A stretch of 64,000 nt of DNA from Polaribacter butkevichii (GCF_038024105.1 NZ_CP150661.1:2003001-2067000), one strand, 5' to 3'; positions 19,967 to 29,308 are shown, counted from the first letter of the stretch. The notes: generated by a model not told the origin, from the letters alone. Translations and numbers: made by a program.

Positions 19967-20461
19967 CTATAACTGTTTATTTTTATCTTTTGGCTTACTA
20001 AATTCTGATTGATATTTTTCTAAAAAACGCTGCTGTTTCTCCATCATTTTTTGAGTTATTCTATCAATATCCATAAAATCCTTACCAAAATCACTTCTAA
20101 AAAAATCGTTATTAAAGTAATGTTCGCTAAAAAGAGAATCTTTAGAGAAGATATCATTAAAACCTTTACTTTCGAAACCAGAAAAATTGGTAAAAAATCT
20201 TGATTTAAATGATTGTAACAAACTATCTTTATCTACATTAGAAAGATCGTTTAATTTACTATTAGACGACCAAGAATAGATACTATCATATCTAATTAAA
20301 TTACCGTTATCATCAAATTCTTTATCAACTTTCCAAGCACCTTTAGGTTGTTCTGTTATATTATTTTCTTTAGACTCTGTTTTTTTAGATTCATTTTTTT
20401 GACCACTACAACTAATACTTAATAAGCCAATTATAGTTAATAAAACATATTTTTTCATCAC
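19967..20461 (-). CDS. Small lipoprotein of unknown function
   Basis: 164 residues with a lipobox (LLSISC, Cys near residue 18) and a very polar Lys/Glu/Asp/Ser-rich mature part with predicted helices. No domain recognised. Its start overlaps the end of the upstream gene by 4 bp, suggesting co-transcription. Confidence 0.7.
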   Translation of the reverse strand: MMKKYVLLTIIGLLSISCSGQKNESKKTESKENNITEQPKGAWKVDKEFDDNGNLIRYDSIYSWSSNSKLNDLSNVDKDSLLQSFKSRFFTNFSGFESKGFNDIFSKDSLFSEHYFNNDFFRSDFGKDFMDIDRITQKMMEKQQRFLEKYQSEFSKPKDKNKQL

Positions 20462-20730
20462 TTTAAATTTTGAGTTAAACTTAAACTAGGTGTTGTTAAA
20501 AAAGTTTTAAACAAACCACCTGTTTCTATTGTTTTAGTTAATTTATTTTGATGATATACTTTAGATTTTCGTTCACCATTTTTATACCAAACACACTCTA
20601 AATAACTATCGTAATCAAACAAACCAAGAACTGAATCTTTTTTTTGAACATATTTAAGAACTTGCATTTTAGGAGCAATTAACTTTCCTTTAACCCTTAC
20701 CCAATCTCCTGATTTAAATTTTCTAGCCAT
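20458..20730 (-). CDS. Small DUF2158-like protein
   Basis: 90 residues from the preferred start at 20730; the frame also has an upstream Met at 20781 whose extension is hydrophobic and less likely. The core FKSGDWVRVKGKLIAPKMQV ... YLECVWYKNGERKSKVYHQN resembles the DUF2158/YodC SH3-like pattern (GDxVxLKSGGPxMTV...CxWF). Function unknown; four-base overlap with the lipoprotein gene downstream. Confidence 0.65.
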   Translation of the reverse strand: MARKFKSGDWVRVKGKLIAPKMQVLKYVQKKDSVLGLFDYDSYLECVWYKNGERKSKVYHQNKLTKTIETGGLFKTFLTTPSLSLTQNLK

Positions 20731-20837
20731 AACATTAAAAATTAAAAAATTAAACATTTTTAGCAATATAGAGGAGACCAATTACTCAGCCTCCCTCTAT
20801 TTACTACCTCCTTAAATTTAAAAATTTAATGCATCAA

Positions 20838-21314
20838 TTATGTAATCTTAATGCTTCTTGCAGGCTTTTGTTTTGCCTCTTCTTTTTTAGGTAATAAAAT
20901 ATTTAAAATACCTTCATTATAGCTGGCATTAATTTTTTCATCATCTACACTTTCTGGCAGTGTAAAAGTTCTTTTAAAAGAAGAATAACCAAACTCTCTA
21001 CGAGTATAATTTTCTTCTTTCTGTTCTTTTTCTTCTTTTGTTTCTGTAGAAATAGATAATACTTGATTATCTATATTAATATGGAAATCTGATTTTTTTA
21101 ATCCCGGAACTGCCACTTCTACCGTAAAAGCATCAGCAGATTCTTTGATATTTACTTTTGGTAACGTAAGACCAGAATTAAAGTTTGAAGTAAATACTGA
21201 TGGTAGATCTCTATTAAAAATATCATCTAACCAATTAGATAAATTTGGGAAGTTTTGATTTGAATTACTGTTCGCTAAACTTCCGTTTTTAGGAACACTT
21301 ACTAAATTGTTCAT
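20838..21314 (-). CDS. Small heat shock protein, Hsp20/alpha-crystallin family
   Basis: 158 residues. The alpha-crystallin domain covers about residues 50-150, with VEVAVPGLKKSDFHINIDNQ and the C-terminal strand YNEGILNILLPKKEE; the RSIKIT tail contains the I-x-I motif. An ATP-independent holdase in the cytoplasm. Monocistronic and probably stress-induced. Confidence 0.93.
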   Translation of the reverse strand: MNNLVSVPKNGSLANSNSNQNFPNLSNWLDDIFNRDLPSVFTSNFNSGLTLPKVNIKESADAFTVEVAVPGLKKSDFHINIDNQVLSISTETKEEKEQKEENYTRREFGYSSFKRTFTLPESVDDEKINASYNEGILNILLPKKEEAKQKPARSIKIT

Positions 21315-21859
21315 AATTACAAGATTTTAAATTAAACATTATTTCAAATTTGAAATCTTTTAATGATTTCGACTTCAATAAAACAAGAAAAATGCCAAAA
21401 TGATTACCTCTTATTTTATCATTAAATTTCAGTTATAATTTTGTGTTTTACTGTCAATTTTACAGAAAAACAATCCATTTTTATTAAAAAAATGTCGAAT
21501 TGACATTTTTAATATATCCATTAAAGAAGACCATTTATAACCACATTTAATATTATCAAACGCCCCACAATGTTTCCTTTAAAATTAACTTTTAACAAGA
21601 TTCAGAAAAAATTGATAAAAAGTGAATAATAATATAACTGAAAAAAAATAATATTTAATTGCTTTCATTTATTTTCATTAAATTTAACTTCTAAATGAAA
21701 AAGAATGAAAAACTCACAGAAAAACTACAGTTTACACAAAAATACAAGAACGTTTGTAGTCTAAAGTAAATTCTAAACGAACATGATAATAAAAAGTAAA
21801 AACTTTTATTATCCGGAAGAATTTAACCAATAATCAATATATTTGATTGCATATAACAC
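21315..21859. other. Intergenic region between Hsp20 gene and cassette array
   Basis: 545 bp without a gene. It holds the perfect 16-bp palindrome ATTTCAAATTTGAAAT (21341-21356), a hairpin AAAAATGTC-GAATT-GACATTTTT (21488-21510), and next to the array the inverted repeat AATCAA-TATAT-TTGATT (21832-21848). Otherwise low-complexity AT DNA. Confidence 0.5.
21341..21356. promoter_or_regulatory. Perfect palindrome upstream of hsp20
   Basis: ATTTCAAATTTGAAAT, 27 bp before the Hsp20 start codon: a candidate operator. Confidence 0.35.
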
Positions 21860-21862
21860 GTT
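21832..21862 (+). other. Left boundary of array (possible attI-like or decayed attC)
   Basis: Inverted repeat AATCAA/TTGATT followed by GCATATAACACGTTGC. The last part matches the right arm and core of the attC sites (ATAACACGTTG), but no left arm is visible, so this is either the half-site where cassette insertion begins or an attC that has lost its left half. Confidence 0.45.
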
Positions 21863-22366
21863 GCAAAAAACTGGCTGAAAATATAATTTAAGAACAAAAG
21901 TTATTTTAAAATATATTTTATTTTACAAGTTAGAAAACTCAAAAGGCGGAAAAAAGTTTGAAAAAAATGCTGCGGAACACTCTCTCGAGATTGGAAAATT
22001 CTGAAAGAATTTTATTAATAATTAGTGTTTCAGAACGTTGAAAAAGTTGGTCAAATTTAACTAGTTTGAAAATTAGTGAAAACTTGAAACTTATTTACTG
22101 TTTGAAAAGAAAATTAAGAAATTAAGCAAAGTGTTGAATAAATGTTGGTGAAAATAACTCTCAAACACAATTTTAGAAAGGCTGAGAGATTTAGAGAACA
22201 AACAAAAAGGTTTACTCACTTTCGGAATTAAATGCGACTAAAAGCACGAAAAAACTAAAATGAGAAACTGAATAAATTGCGGAATTAAAATCTTGGCGGA
22301 ATTTACTCTTAAACCCAAAAAATAGAAATTGAAAACATAAAAACGAAAATTAAACCCGCATTTTGC
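21863..22366 (+). other. Cassette 1, no ORF
   Basis: About 500 bp with stops in all frames. Start GTTGCAAAA pairs with its end TTTTGCAAC. It carries the shared non-coding body: ACACTCTCTCGAGATTGG, then iterated ACTCAAACACA / GCGGAATT motifs. Confidence 0.7.
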
Positions 22367-22491
22367 AACACCTTGTATAAAAAATTGCTTAATTTGGCTT
22401 AATCAAAGTTTGTTGCATTTTTGTAAACTTCTGAATTTCCGTTGGAAATTCCTCGTTCACAAAACCGCAACTTTCCATACAAAACAACGTT
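22367..22491 (+). repeat. attC-like site 1
   Basis: Arms TTGTATA...TTGC / GCAA...CATACAA; inner hairpin GAATTTCC-GTT-GGAAATTC; boundary triplets AAC and GTT. Confidence 0.8.
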
Positions 22492-22514
22492 GGCATTAAT
22501 TTGAACAAAATCGA

Positions 22515-23006
22515 GTGAATATTAAAAACTTTAGAAATATATTGACTTTTGGAATTGGAATATTAATATTCTCATTCTCTGTTTTTCTTACGATAAAAAT
22601 TGCACAAAACACTTCTGGAAATTTGACCTTAGCGATTATTTCTCTAATAATTTTCTATTGGTTAAGTTATTTATTTATTGCAACGTCATTAATCAGAATG
22701 GAATACAGAAAATCCGAAAAAGGAATTAATATTAAAATCAACAATGAGGATAAACAGCTAGTTATAAAAAATACTGGAAACGGAAAATCAGAAGTAATTA
22801 ATAACGACAATGTAAAATCTATTGAATTATATTATTCTTGGAACACAAACCCTTTCTCTTCTGACTTAGGATACTCAAAAATTATGCTGAATAACGATTC
22901 AAAAATATTCATTACTCAAGACAAAATAAGTCAAGCCGAAATTAAAAGCCTATTTCGAAAAAAAGTAAAAAAGGAAAAAAGTCGATTTATGAATAAACTG
23001 AAATAA
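22515..23006 (+). CDS. Cassette 2: small membrane protein of unknown function
   Basis: 163 residues with a GTG start 24 bp after the cassette boundary (no in-frame ATG nearby). Two hydrophobic segments (about residues 8-30 and 37-60) are followed by a soluble, beta-rich tail (INIKINNEDKQLVIKNTGNG) that looks PH/YcxB-like, as in cassettes 4 and 5. Cassette termini pair as GTTGGCATTAAT / ACTAATGCCAAC. Function unknown. Confidence 0.7.
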   Translation: MNIKNFRNILTFGIGILIFSFSVFLTIKIAQNTSGNLTLAIISLIIFYWLSYLFIATSLIRMEYRKSEKGINIKINNEDKQLVIKNTGNGKSEVINNDNVKSIELYYSWNTNPFSSDLGYSKIMLNNDSKIFITQDKISQAEIKSLFRKKVKKEKSRFMNKLK

Positions 23007-23022
23007 ATAAAAAACTAATGCC

Positions 23023-23146
23023 AACACCGTGTATATTTAATTGCTAGGTCTAGCCTACTTACGAATATTCCTGCGGAATATTCTATTTATGATTTATTTG
23101 CTAAATTAGTTGCTTAACCACGCAACTAACCATACACAACAACGTT
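23023..23146 (+). repeat. attC-like site 2
   Basis: Arms GTGTAT...TTGC / GCAA...ATACAC; inner hairpin GAATATTCC-TGC-GGAATATTC. Confidence 0.8.
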
Positions 23147-23182
23147 ACCACACATTTGAGAAAAACATTCCGCTGATTTAAA

Positions 23183-23995
23183 ATGGGAAGAGAAAATTGG
23201 ACAAGTGAAAAGATTTTTGAGCGATTAGTGAATAACAAATCGGAGAAAACCTATTGGAATAATATTTCGGAATTAAGAAAAAGAGCGACCGAAGAAATTT
23301 ATGACAAAGCTTATGAACTTGCAAAGTCCGAAATTGATAAAAAGAAAATTATCGGAATAAATGTTTTGGCTCAATTAGGTTTTGACCCAAGAATTAGACA
23401 ACAGAAAACTGTAGAATTGTATTTCAAGTTATTGGAAAATGAACAAAATGATGACGTTCTTTTTTCTCTATTTTTTGGAATAAGTCATAACAATGAAAAT
23501 CTTACAGAAAAGCAAGTTTTAAAACTGACTGAATTCAAAAATTCTAAAAATAAAGATATTCGTTACAGTTTAGTATCTGCCCTATCGACAGTTGAAGACC
23601 CAAAAGCTATCGAAACTTTAATTGAACTTTCGGAGGATAAATACTCATCAATACGGAATTGGGCAACATTCGGAATCGGAACTTTGTGTGAGCAAAATAA
23701 TGACCGAATTATTAAAGCTCTGTGGAATAGAATTAAAGACAAACATCAAGAAACAAAACTTGAGGCAATAGTTGGATTAGCAAATAGAAAACAAGTTGCT
23801 GTTAAAGACCAAATAATTGACGAATTAAAAAGTGGCAAATATGGAACTTTATTGTTTGAAGCAATCGAAACGCTAAATGACAAAGAATTTATACCACATT
23901 TAGAAAACAACTTAAAATCTGCTAAAAATGATAGCGGAATAAAAGAAGAATGGATTGCGGATTTGAAAAAATGTTTGAATAAACTAAGTGCATAA
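23183..23995 (+). CDS. Cassette 3: HEAT-repeat protein
   Basis: 270 residues, all alpha-helical in character, with repeated helix pairs such as NSKNKDIRYSLVSALSTVED, DKYSSIRNWATFGIGTL and QETKLEAIVGLANRKQVA, each about 30 residues apart. HEAT-like solenoids bind proteins or nucleic acids; no enzyme motif is present. No signal peptide, so cytoplasmic. Cassette ends pair as GTTACCACACATTT / AAACGTGTGGTAAC, the same termini as cassette 19, which carries an unrelated gene. Confidence 0.8.
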   Translation: MGRENWTSEKIFERLVNNKSEKTYWNNISELRKRATEEIYDKAYELAKSEIDKKKIIGINVLAQLGFDPRIRQQKTVELYFKLLENEQNDDVLFSLFFGISHNNENLTEKQVLKLTEFKNSKNKDIRYSLVSALSTVEDPKAIETLIELSEDKYSSIRNWATFGIGTLCEQNNDRIIKALWNRIKDKHQETKLEAIVGLANRKQVAVKDQIIDELKSGKYGTLLFEAIETLNDKEFIPHLENNLKSAKNDSGIKEEWIADLKKCLNKLSA

Positions 23996-24006
23996 AAACG
24001 TGTGGT

Positions 24007-24194
24007 AACAACGTATATAGCTCATAGCTAATCAGTTGCTTAAACGAAGTTAAGGCATATTTGGAAAGTCGCCAAATTTTTAAATTTGACGATTTCCAAT
24101 AAAAAAATTAATTAGTAAAATTTAAAAATCTGGCTTGTGCTCAACCGAAAATAATTTTCTAATTTGCACGCTACAAGCCATATACAAGACCGTT
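24007..24194 (+). repeat. attC-like site 3 (long variant)
   Basis: 188 bp, about 60 longer than the others. Outer arm AACAACGTATATAG against CCATATACAAGACCGTT; the inner part differs and holds TTGGAAAGTCG / CGATTTCCAA. A divergent relative of the common sites. Confidence 0.65.
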
Positions 24195-24208
24195 GGCAAT
24201 AATTAAAA

Positions 24209-24820
24209 ATGAACCCAAGAAAACTAACTTTATTTAGAGAAAAAAAAGGAATTTATATTTCGCCGGAAAATATTGTTGCTATTTCTTGGACTGCTTTGAT
24301 TTTCCTAATTTATTATTTAAAACATTCTTTCGACTATAATTTTAGAGGTATTGAAACTGGAATTCTTATTATTGGAACTATCTATATAATCGGTCTTTTA
24401 ATTAGTACTTTTTTTCGATATGAAAGAGAAATAGGAGAATATTGTGGAAGAATATCTTTTTATGAAAATCACATAAATATTGAGAACAAAGATTACGACC
24501 TTGAAGAAATACAGAAGTTGGAATTTTACTCAACATTTGACATTAAAGGAGATTTTACAAATTACCTTTTAGAATTTGCACCTCATTTATCTAATGGTTT
24601 GAATAATCGTTTTATTTTGACTTTGAAAAACGGAAAACAGATTGAATACAATTTTTTACAGACCAAATCTGAACAAATTAAATATTATAAAGACGTATTA
24701 ACGAATTATCACAAAAAAGGAATTATAAGCTGGTTGGAATTGTTGAATATTTTGAAAATTGAGGATTATAATGAAATTCAGAAATTTAAAAAAGAAATAA
24801 CTATTGCCAACACCGTATAA
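24209..24820 (+). CDS. Cassette 4: membrane protein with PH-like domain
   Basis: 203 residues with two membrane segments (about residues 20-38 and 48-68) and a beta-rich region (GRISFYENHINIENKDYDLE ... FILTLKNGKQIEYNFL) suggestive of a bacterial PH/YcxB-like fold. The last codons (IANTV, stop) are supplied by the attC site itself. Cassette termini GTTGGCAATAATTA / TAACTATTGCCAAC. Function unknown. Confidence 0.7.
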   Translation: MNPRKLTLFREKKGIYISPENIVAISWTALIFLIYYLKHSFDYNFRGIETGILIIGTIYIIGLLISTFFRYEREIGEYCGRISFYENHINIENKDYDLEEIQKLEFYSTFDIKGDFTNYLLEFAPHLSNGLNNRFILTLKNGKQIEYNFLQTKSEQIKYYKDVLTNYHKKGIISWLELLNILKIEDYNEIQKFKKEITIANTV

Positions 24821-24933
24821 ATTTTATTGCTAGTTTTGGCTCACTTGGGAAATTCCTTCGGAATTTCGCCGTTCGTGTTTTATTTAGTAAATTCAGTGCT
24901 TAAACAACGCAACAAAGCTTATACAACAACGTT
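24809..24933 (+). repeat. attC-like site 4
   Basis: Arms CGTATAA...TTGC / GCAA...TTATACAAC; inner hairpin GGAAATTCC-TTC-GGAATTTC. Same body as sites 17 and 33. Confidence 0.8.
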
Positions 24934-24946
24934 GGCAAACATAAAA

Positions 24947-25660
24947 ATGGAATACAAATTTAGAACAATTTCAATTTTTTATTTCATAACTGTACTTTTG
25001 ACCTTAATACTTGTTATTGGAATTACGGGAATGAAATTAGTTGGAATAATGGAATCTATTCCAGCATTTTTATTTACAATTTCAACGTTTATAATATCTT
25101 ATTTAATTGCTTCTAAATTAACATTCGGAAAAGCACAAATTACATTATCAAATAAAAAAGTAGAATTCTTGTGGGTTGAGAAACCAATTTTGACAATGCA
25201 AAAAAATGAATCTGTTAACATAGAAGATATTGAAAGTTGGAAATATAGAACTGAATTTCAATATCGTTATTTTAAGATTTACAATCCTTCAGAAGTTATT
25301 ACTGTTATGAGACTTCCAAATTGGAATCCTGAAAAAGATGAATTTGAAAATTTCCTATTTACATTTAAAAAAAGAATTGAAAATCTGAACAAAAAGAGAA
25401 AAAGAAGAACTGAAAATCTGAATGGAAATAAAATTAAAGGCACAAAAAATGAATTAATAATAGACAGAGAAGAAAAACATTATAAATCTAATATTGGAAA
25501 AATATTGTTTTTTATTTACATAATTTCTGGAGTTTTAGGAATTAAATATGTCTACAACAACTGGAATACAGGAAATGCTAATATTGGAATAATAATATTC
25601 GGAATTTTAGGTTGCCTTTTTTATATCAGTAAATATAGAAATTTAGGAAATAATAAATAA
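24947..25660 (+). CDS. Cassette 5: four-segment membrane protein
   Basis: 237 residues from the ATG 14 bp after the cassette boundary. The open frame extends upstream to 24827 but that part is attC sequence and is not expected to be coding. Two membrane segments at the N-terminus, a soluble middle (ITLSNKKVEFLWVEKP ... ITVMRLPNWN) and two at the C-terminus (KILFFIYIISGVLG, IGIIIFGILGCLFYI). The middle may be PH-like, as in cassettes 2 and 4. Termini GTTGGCAAACAT / AACGTTTGCCAAC. Unknown function. Confidence 0.7.
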   Translation: MEYKFRTISIFYFITVLLTLILVIGITGMKLVGIMESIPAFLFTISTFIISYLIASKLTFGKAQITLSNKKVEFLWVEKPILTMQKNESVNIEDIESWKYRTEFQYRYFKIYNPSEVITVMRLPNWNPEKDEFENFLFTFKKRIENLNKKRKRRTENLNGNKIKGTKNELIIDREEKHYKSNIGKILFFIYIISGVLGIKYVYNNWNTGNANIGIIIFGILGCLFYISKYRNLGNNK

Positions 25661-25668
25661 CGTTTGCC

Positions 25669-25794
25669 AACACCTTGTATAAAAAATTGCTAAATTTGGC
25701 TTAATCAAAGTTTGTTGCATTTTTAATAAACTCTATTTTTCCTGCGGAAAAATGCCGTTCATATAAAACGCAACTTTCCATACAAAAACACGTT
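25669..25794 (+). repeat. attC-like site 5
   Basis: Arms TTGTATA...TTGC / GCAA...CATACAA; inner hairpin ATTTTTCC-TGC-GGAAAAAT; core ACACGTTG. Confidence 0.8.
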
Positions 25795-26301
25795 GTAAAA
25801 AACTACTGAATCGCGCCATAAACAACTAATTTATTTTAAATTAACTTTTGGCTTTTAAGTTTGAAAACCTAAATGTTGGAAAATAAATTTTCAGAAATAT
25901 GGAACACTTTCTCGCGAGTGAAAATTTGTCTAAATTGGAAAGTGTGAGAAATTTAATAAAAAGGTTTTACTCAAATGCTTGAGAACCAAAATTGCGGAAT
26001 TCTTACTCAACCTCTAAATTTATAAAGTTTGAGAAATTCAGCAAAATACTAAAAACTAGTCTTGTAAAATTGGAAAGTTTTAGTATTAAAAAAAAAATAC
26101 TCAAACTATGAAAACCAAAATTGCGGAAAAAAAATAAAAATGTTGGAATTCTTACTCAAACGATAAATTTGAAAATTTAGTAAAATACCAAAAATCAGAA
26201 TTGCTGAATTAATTCTTAAAAATAAATCTAAAAAAATAAAAGCTGAATTAGTAGAAGCTGAAAAAAACCAAAAATATGGAAAAATTAAACACGCATTTTA
26301 C
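25795..26301 (+). other. Cassette 6, no ORF (duplicate of cassette 8)
   Basis: About 510 bp. Contains AACACTTTCTCGCGAG with a pairing AAAGTGTG 30 bases on, then four spaced ACTCAA(A)C/GCGGAA motifs. With its attC it appears base-for-base identical to 27106-27739. Confidence 0.75.
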
Positions 26302-26427
26302 AACAACTTGTATAAAAAATTGCTACTTTTAGCTAAAACAAAAGCTGTTGCATTTTTGTAAACTTCTGAATTTCCGTTGGAAATTCCTCGTTCACAAAAA
26401 TCGCAACTTTCCATACAAAAATACGTT
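26302..26427 (+). repeat. attC-like site 6
   Basis: Arms TTGTATA...TTGC / GCAA...CATACAA; inner hairpin GAATTTCC-GTT-GGAAATTC. Same as site 8. Confidence 0.8.
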
Positions 26428-26445
26428 GTAAAACATTAAAAAAAA

Positions 26446-26958
26446 ATGAAGAAAATAATATTGTTTACATTAATACTTATTACCATTAATTCTTGTTGTA
26501 ATGGAGATGAAGATGTAAGTATAAATACTATAGAATCTGCACGAGGATTTATATATTCTTATGATGAAAACGGAATATATCCGTATTTAGATGAATTTAA
26601 TCCAAACGAATTAGGAATTGGAGTTTCTGCGGATTCAATAACAAATAGAATGGAAATGGGCGATGGTTGCGGACCAACTGATGTTATATACACAAATAAT
26701 ATAGATTCATTAAATGTAATCACCATTTATGATTTCAATGACAACTATCTTGCTGGAAGTAACGTTAACGATATACTTTTAGGACAAGACGGTCTTGGCG
26801 GAACATATACTACTATTATAAACAATAATTCTTCCGTATCTCATACTTACAAATTTTCTGTAGTTCCTGAAAATGACTCTTTGCAATTTAAAGTTTCCGG
26901 TAGAATAACTGATAAAGGTAATTTTACTAATTTAACTGATTTAATAATAATCGATTAA
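26446..26958 (+). CDS. Cassette 7: lipoprotein of unknown function
   Basis: 170 residues. A lipobox TINSCC puts the lipidated Cys near residue 17. The mature part is acidic and beta-rich (IYTNNIDSLNVITIYDFN, SVSHTYKFSVVPEND) with no domain I recognise. The ATG is 19 bp after the cassette boundary. Termini GTTGTAAAACATTA / AACGTTTTACAAC. Likely outer-membrane anchored or periplasmic. Confidence 0.75.
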   Translation: MKKIILFTLILITINSCCNGDEDVSINTIESARGFIYSYDENGIYPYLDEFNPNELGIGVSADSITNRMEMGDGCGPTDVIYTNNIDSLNVITIYDFNDNYLAGSNVNDILLGQDGLGGTYTTIINNNSSVSHTYKFSVVPENDSLQFKVSGRITDKGNFTNLTDLIIID

Positions 26959-26980
26959 CATTACGAAAAAAACGTTTTAC

Positions 26981-27108
26981 AACACCGTGTATAATTAATT
27001 GCTTGGTTCAGGTCTACGTGGAAATTCCTGCGGAATTTCCTCTGGTTCGTTCCATTTTTGTTAAATTAGTTGCTTAAAACCACGCAACTAACCATACACA
27101 AAACCGTT
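26981..27108 (+). repeat. attC-like site 7
   Basis: Arms CGTGTATA...TTGC / GCAA...CATACACA; inner hairpin GGAAATTCC-TGC-GGAATTTCC. Confidence 0.8.
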
Positions 27109-27615
27109 GTAAAAAACTACTGAATCGCGCCATAAACAACTAATTTATTTTAAATTAACTTTTGGCTTTTAAGTTTGAAAACCTAAATGTTGGAAAATAA
27201 ATTTTCAGAAATATGGAACACTTTCTCGCGAGTGAAAATTTGTCTAAATTGGAAAGTGTGAGAAATTTAATAAAAAGGTTTTACTCAAATGCTTGAGAAC
27301 CAAAATTGCGGAATTCTTACTCAACCTCTAAATTTATAAAGTTTGAGAAATTCAGCAAAATACTAAAAACTAGTCTTGTAAAATTGGAAAGTTTTAGTAT
27401 TAAAAAAAAAATACTCAAACTATGAAAACCAAAATTGCGGAAAAAAAATAAAAATGTTGGAATTCTTACTCAAACGATAAATTTGAAAATTTAGTAAAAT
27501 ACCAAAAATCAGAATTGCTGAATTAATTCTTAAAAATAAATCTAAAAAAATAAAAGCTGAATTAGTAGAAGCTGAAAAAAACCAAAAATATGGAAAAATT
27601 AAACACGCATTTTAC
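27109..27615 (+). other. Cassette 8, no ORF (duplicate of cassette 6)
   Basis: Same length and sequence as cassette 6, 1314 bp downstream, with cassette 7 between them. Recent duplication. Confidence 0.8.
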
Positions 27616-27741
27616 AACAACTTGTATAAAAAATTGCTACTTTTAGCTAAAACAAAAGCTGTTGCATTTTTGTAAACTTCTGAATTTCCGTTGGAAATTC
27701 CTCGTTCACAAAAATCGCAACTTTCCATACAAAAATACGTT
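27616..27741 (+). repeat. attC-like site 8
   Basis: Copy of site 6; differs from it only in the following cassette's first bases (GTTGCAAG instead of GTTGTAAA). Confidence 0.8.
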
Positions 27742-28109
27742 GCAAGTAATTGGCGGAAACCACTCAGACACCTGAAATTTGCGGTTCAAAACTCTTGAAT
27801 TTAAAAACGGAAAAAAGCTAGACACTCTCTCGCTCGGCAAAATTTGTAAAATTGGAGAGTTTTAGAAATTTAATCAAAATCAATTTACTCAAACCTTGAA
27901 AACCCAAAATTGCGGAATTTAGCAAAATGCTGGAATTTTCACTCTAAACCGGAATTTAGCAAGTTTGCGGAATTTAGCAAAACACGAAAAATATAAAACC
28001 TGAAATTCACTCAAACCTTGAATTAAAAACTTGGCGGAAATACCACTCAAACGTTGATTTTTGAAAAAATAAAAAAATGATACAAACTGAAAAAAAACCA
28101 ACTACTTGC
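27742..28109 (+). other. Cassette 9, no ORF (GTTGCAAGTAATTGG type)
   Basis: About 370 bp. Hairpin half-sites ACACTCTCTCGCTCGG and GGAGAGTTTT, followed by spaced ACTCAAACCTTGAA / TTGCGGAATTTAGC units. Termini GTTGCAAGTAATT / AACTACTTGCAAC. Same family as cassettes 11, 12 and 15. Confidence 0.75.
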
Positions 28110-28236
28110 AACACCGTTTATAAAAAATTGCTAAATTGTGCCTTATCAAAACTAGTCGCGTTTTTGTAAACCCCTATTTTCCTGCGGAAAATAGCCGTTC
28201 ACTTTTAAACGCAACTTTCCCATAAACAACAACGTT
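28110..28236 (+). repeat. attC-like site 9
   Basis: Arms GTTTATAAA...TTGC / GCAA...CATAAAC; inner hairpin ATTTTCC-TGC-GGAAAAT. Confidence 0.8.
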
Positions 28237-28688
28237 GCCAAAAATTATCCAGAAACACTCAAACCGTTGGAAAAAAAACAATAAAACTCTTGAATTTTAA
28301 AATGTTAGACACTCTCTCGCGAGTCAAAAATTTAGTTTTATATAAAAATTAAAAAGGTTGAAAATATAGAGATTCTTAAAACAAAGTTTGTGGAATTTTT
28401 ACACAAACTTAAAATTTAAAAAAGGCGGAGAAATCTCGTTTTTTAAGAATAAAAGAAACCACTCAAATGTTGAATTTCCAATTATTGCGGAGTGAAAATC
28501 TTTGAGGAATTATCACTCAAACACTTAATTTTAAAATACGGAAAGATCTCGAAAATCAAAACATGAAAAAATACTCAAATGTTGAATTCCAAATATTGCG
28601 GAATTGAAAATGTTGGCGGAATTATCACTCGAACGCTAAATCTCGAAAATAATAACCAAACTAGGAAAAACAAAAAATAACTTTAGGC
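28237..28688 (+). other. Cassette 10, no ORF (GTTGCCAAAAATT type)
   Basis: About 450 bp with ACACTCTCTCGCGAGTC, GGCGGAGAAATCTCG and repeated CACTCAAATGTTGAATT / ATTGCGGA motifs. Only the first 6 bases of its termini pair (GTTGCC / GGCAAC). Same family as cassettes 22, 30, 31 and 32. Confidence 0.75.
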
Positions 28689-28815
28689 AACACCGTGTAA
28701 AAAAAATTGCTTAATTTTAGCTTAATAAAAATTAGTGGCTTTTCTATAAACTTCTATTTTCCTTCGGAAAATAGCCGTTCATTTTAATCGCAACTTTTCA
28801 TAACACAACAACGTT
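28689..28815 (+). repeat. attC-like site 10
   Basis: Arms CGTGTAA...TTGC / GCAA...ATAACACA; inner hairpin ATTTTCC-TTC-GGAAAAT. Confidence 0.8.
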
Positions 28816-29181
28816 GCAAGTAATTGGCGGAAACCACTCAGAAACTTGAAATTTGCGGTTCAAAACTCTTGAATTTAAAAACGGAAAAAGCTAGACACTC
28901 TCTCGCTCGGCAAAATTTGTAAAATTGGAGAGTTTTAGAAATTTAATCAAAATCAATTTACTCAAACCTTGAGAACCCCAAATTGCGGAATTTAGCAAAA
29001 TGTCGGAATTTTTACTCAAACCCTGAATTTAGCAAGTTTGAGGAATTTAGCAAAACACGAAAAATCTAGAGCGTGAAATTCACTCAAACCTTGAATGACA
29101 AACTTGGCGGAATTACCACTCAAACGTTGAATTTTGAAAAATGAAAAAGTACTACAAACTGAAAAAAAACCAACTACTTGC
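28816..29181 (+). other. Cassette 11, no ORF (GTTGCAAGTAATTGG type)
   Basis: Close relative of cassettes 9, 12 and 15, with the same hairpin half-sites and iterated motifs and scattered substitutions. Confidence 0.75.
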
Positions 29182-29308
29182 AACACCGTTTATAAAAAAT
29201 TGCTAAATTGTGCCTCATCAAAACTAGTCGCGTTTTTGTAAACCCCTATTTTCCTTCGGAAAATAGCCGTTCACTTTTAAACGCAACTTTACCATAAACA
29301 ACAACGTT
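29182..29308 (+). repeat. attC-like site 11
   Basis: Same body as site 9; inner hairpin ATTTTCC-TTC-GGAAAAT, one loop base different. Confidence 0.8.

Noticed and set aside
24827..24946. N-terminal extension of the cassette 5 protein (also 33983-34099 and 44378-44467)
   Set aside because: These stretches translate attC arms (same peptide pattern in unrelated genes); the ATG just after each cassette boundary is the sensible start.
27919..28101. 60-codon minus-strand frame in cassette 9
   Set aside because: Composition follows the GCGGAATT/ACTCAAAC repeats; broken in the other copies of this cassette family.
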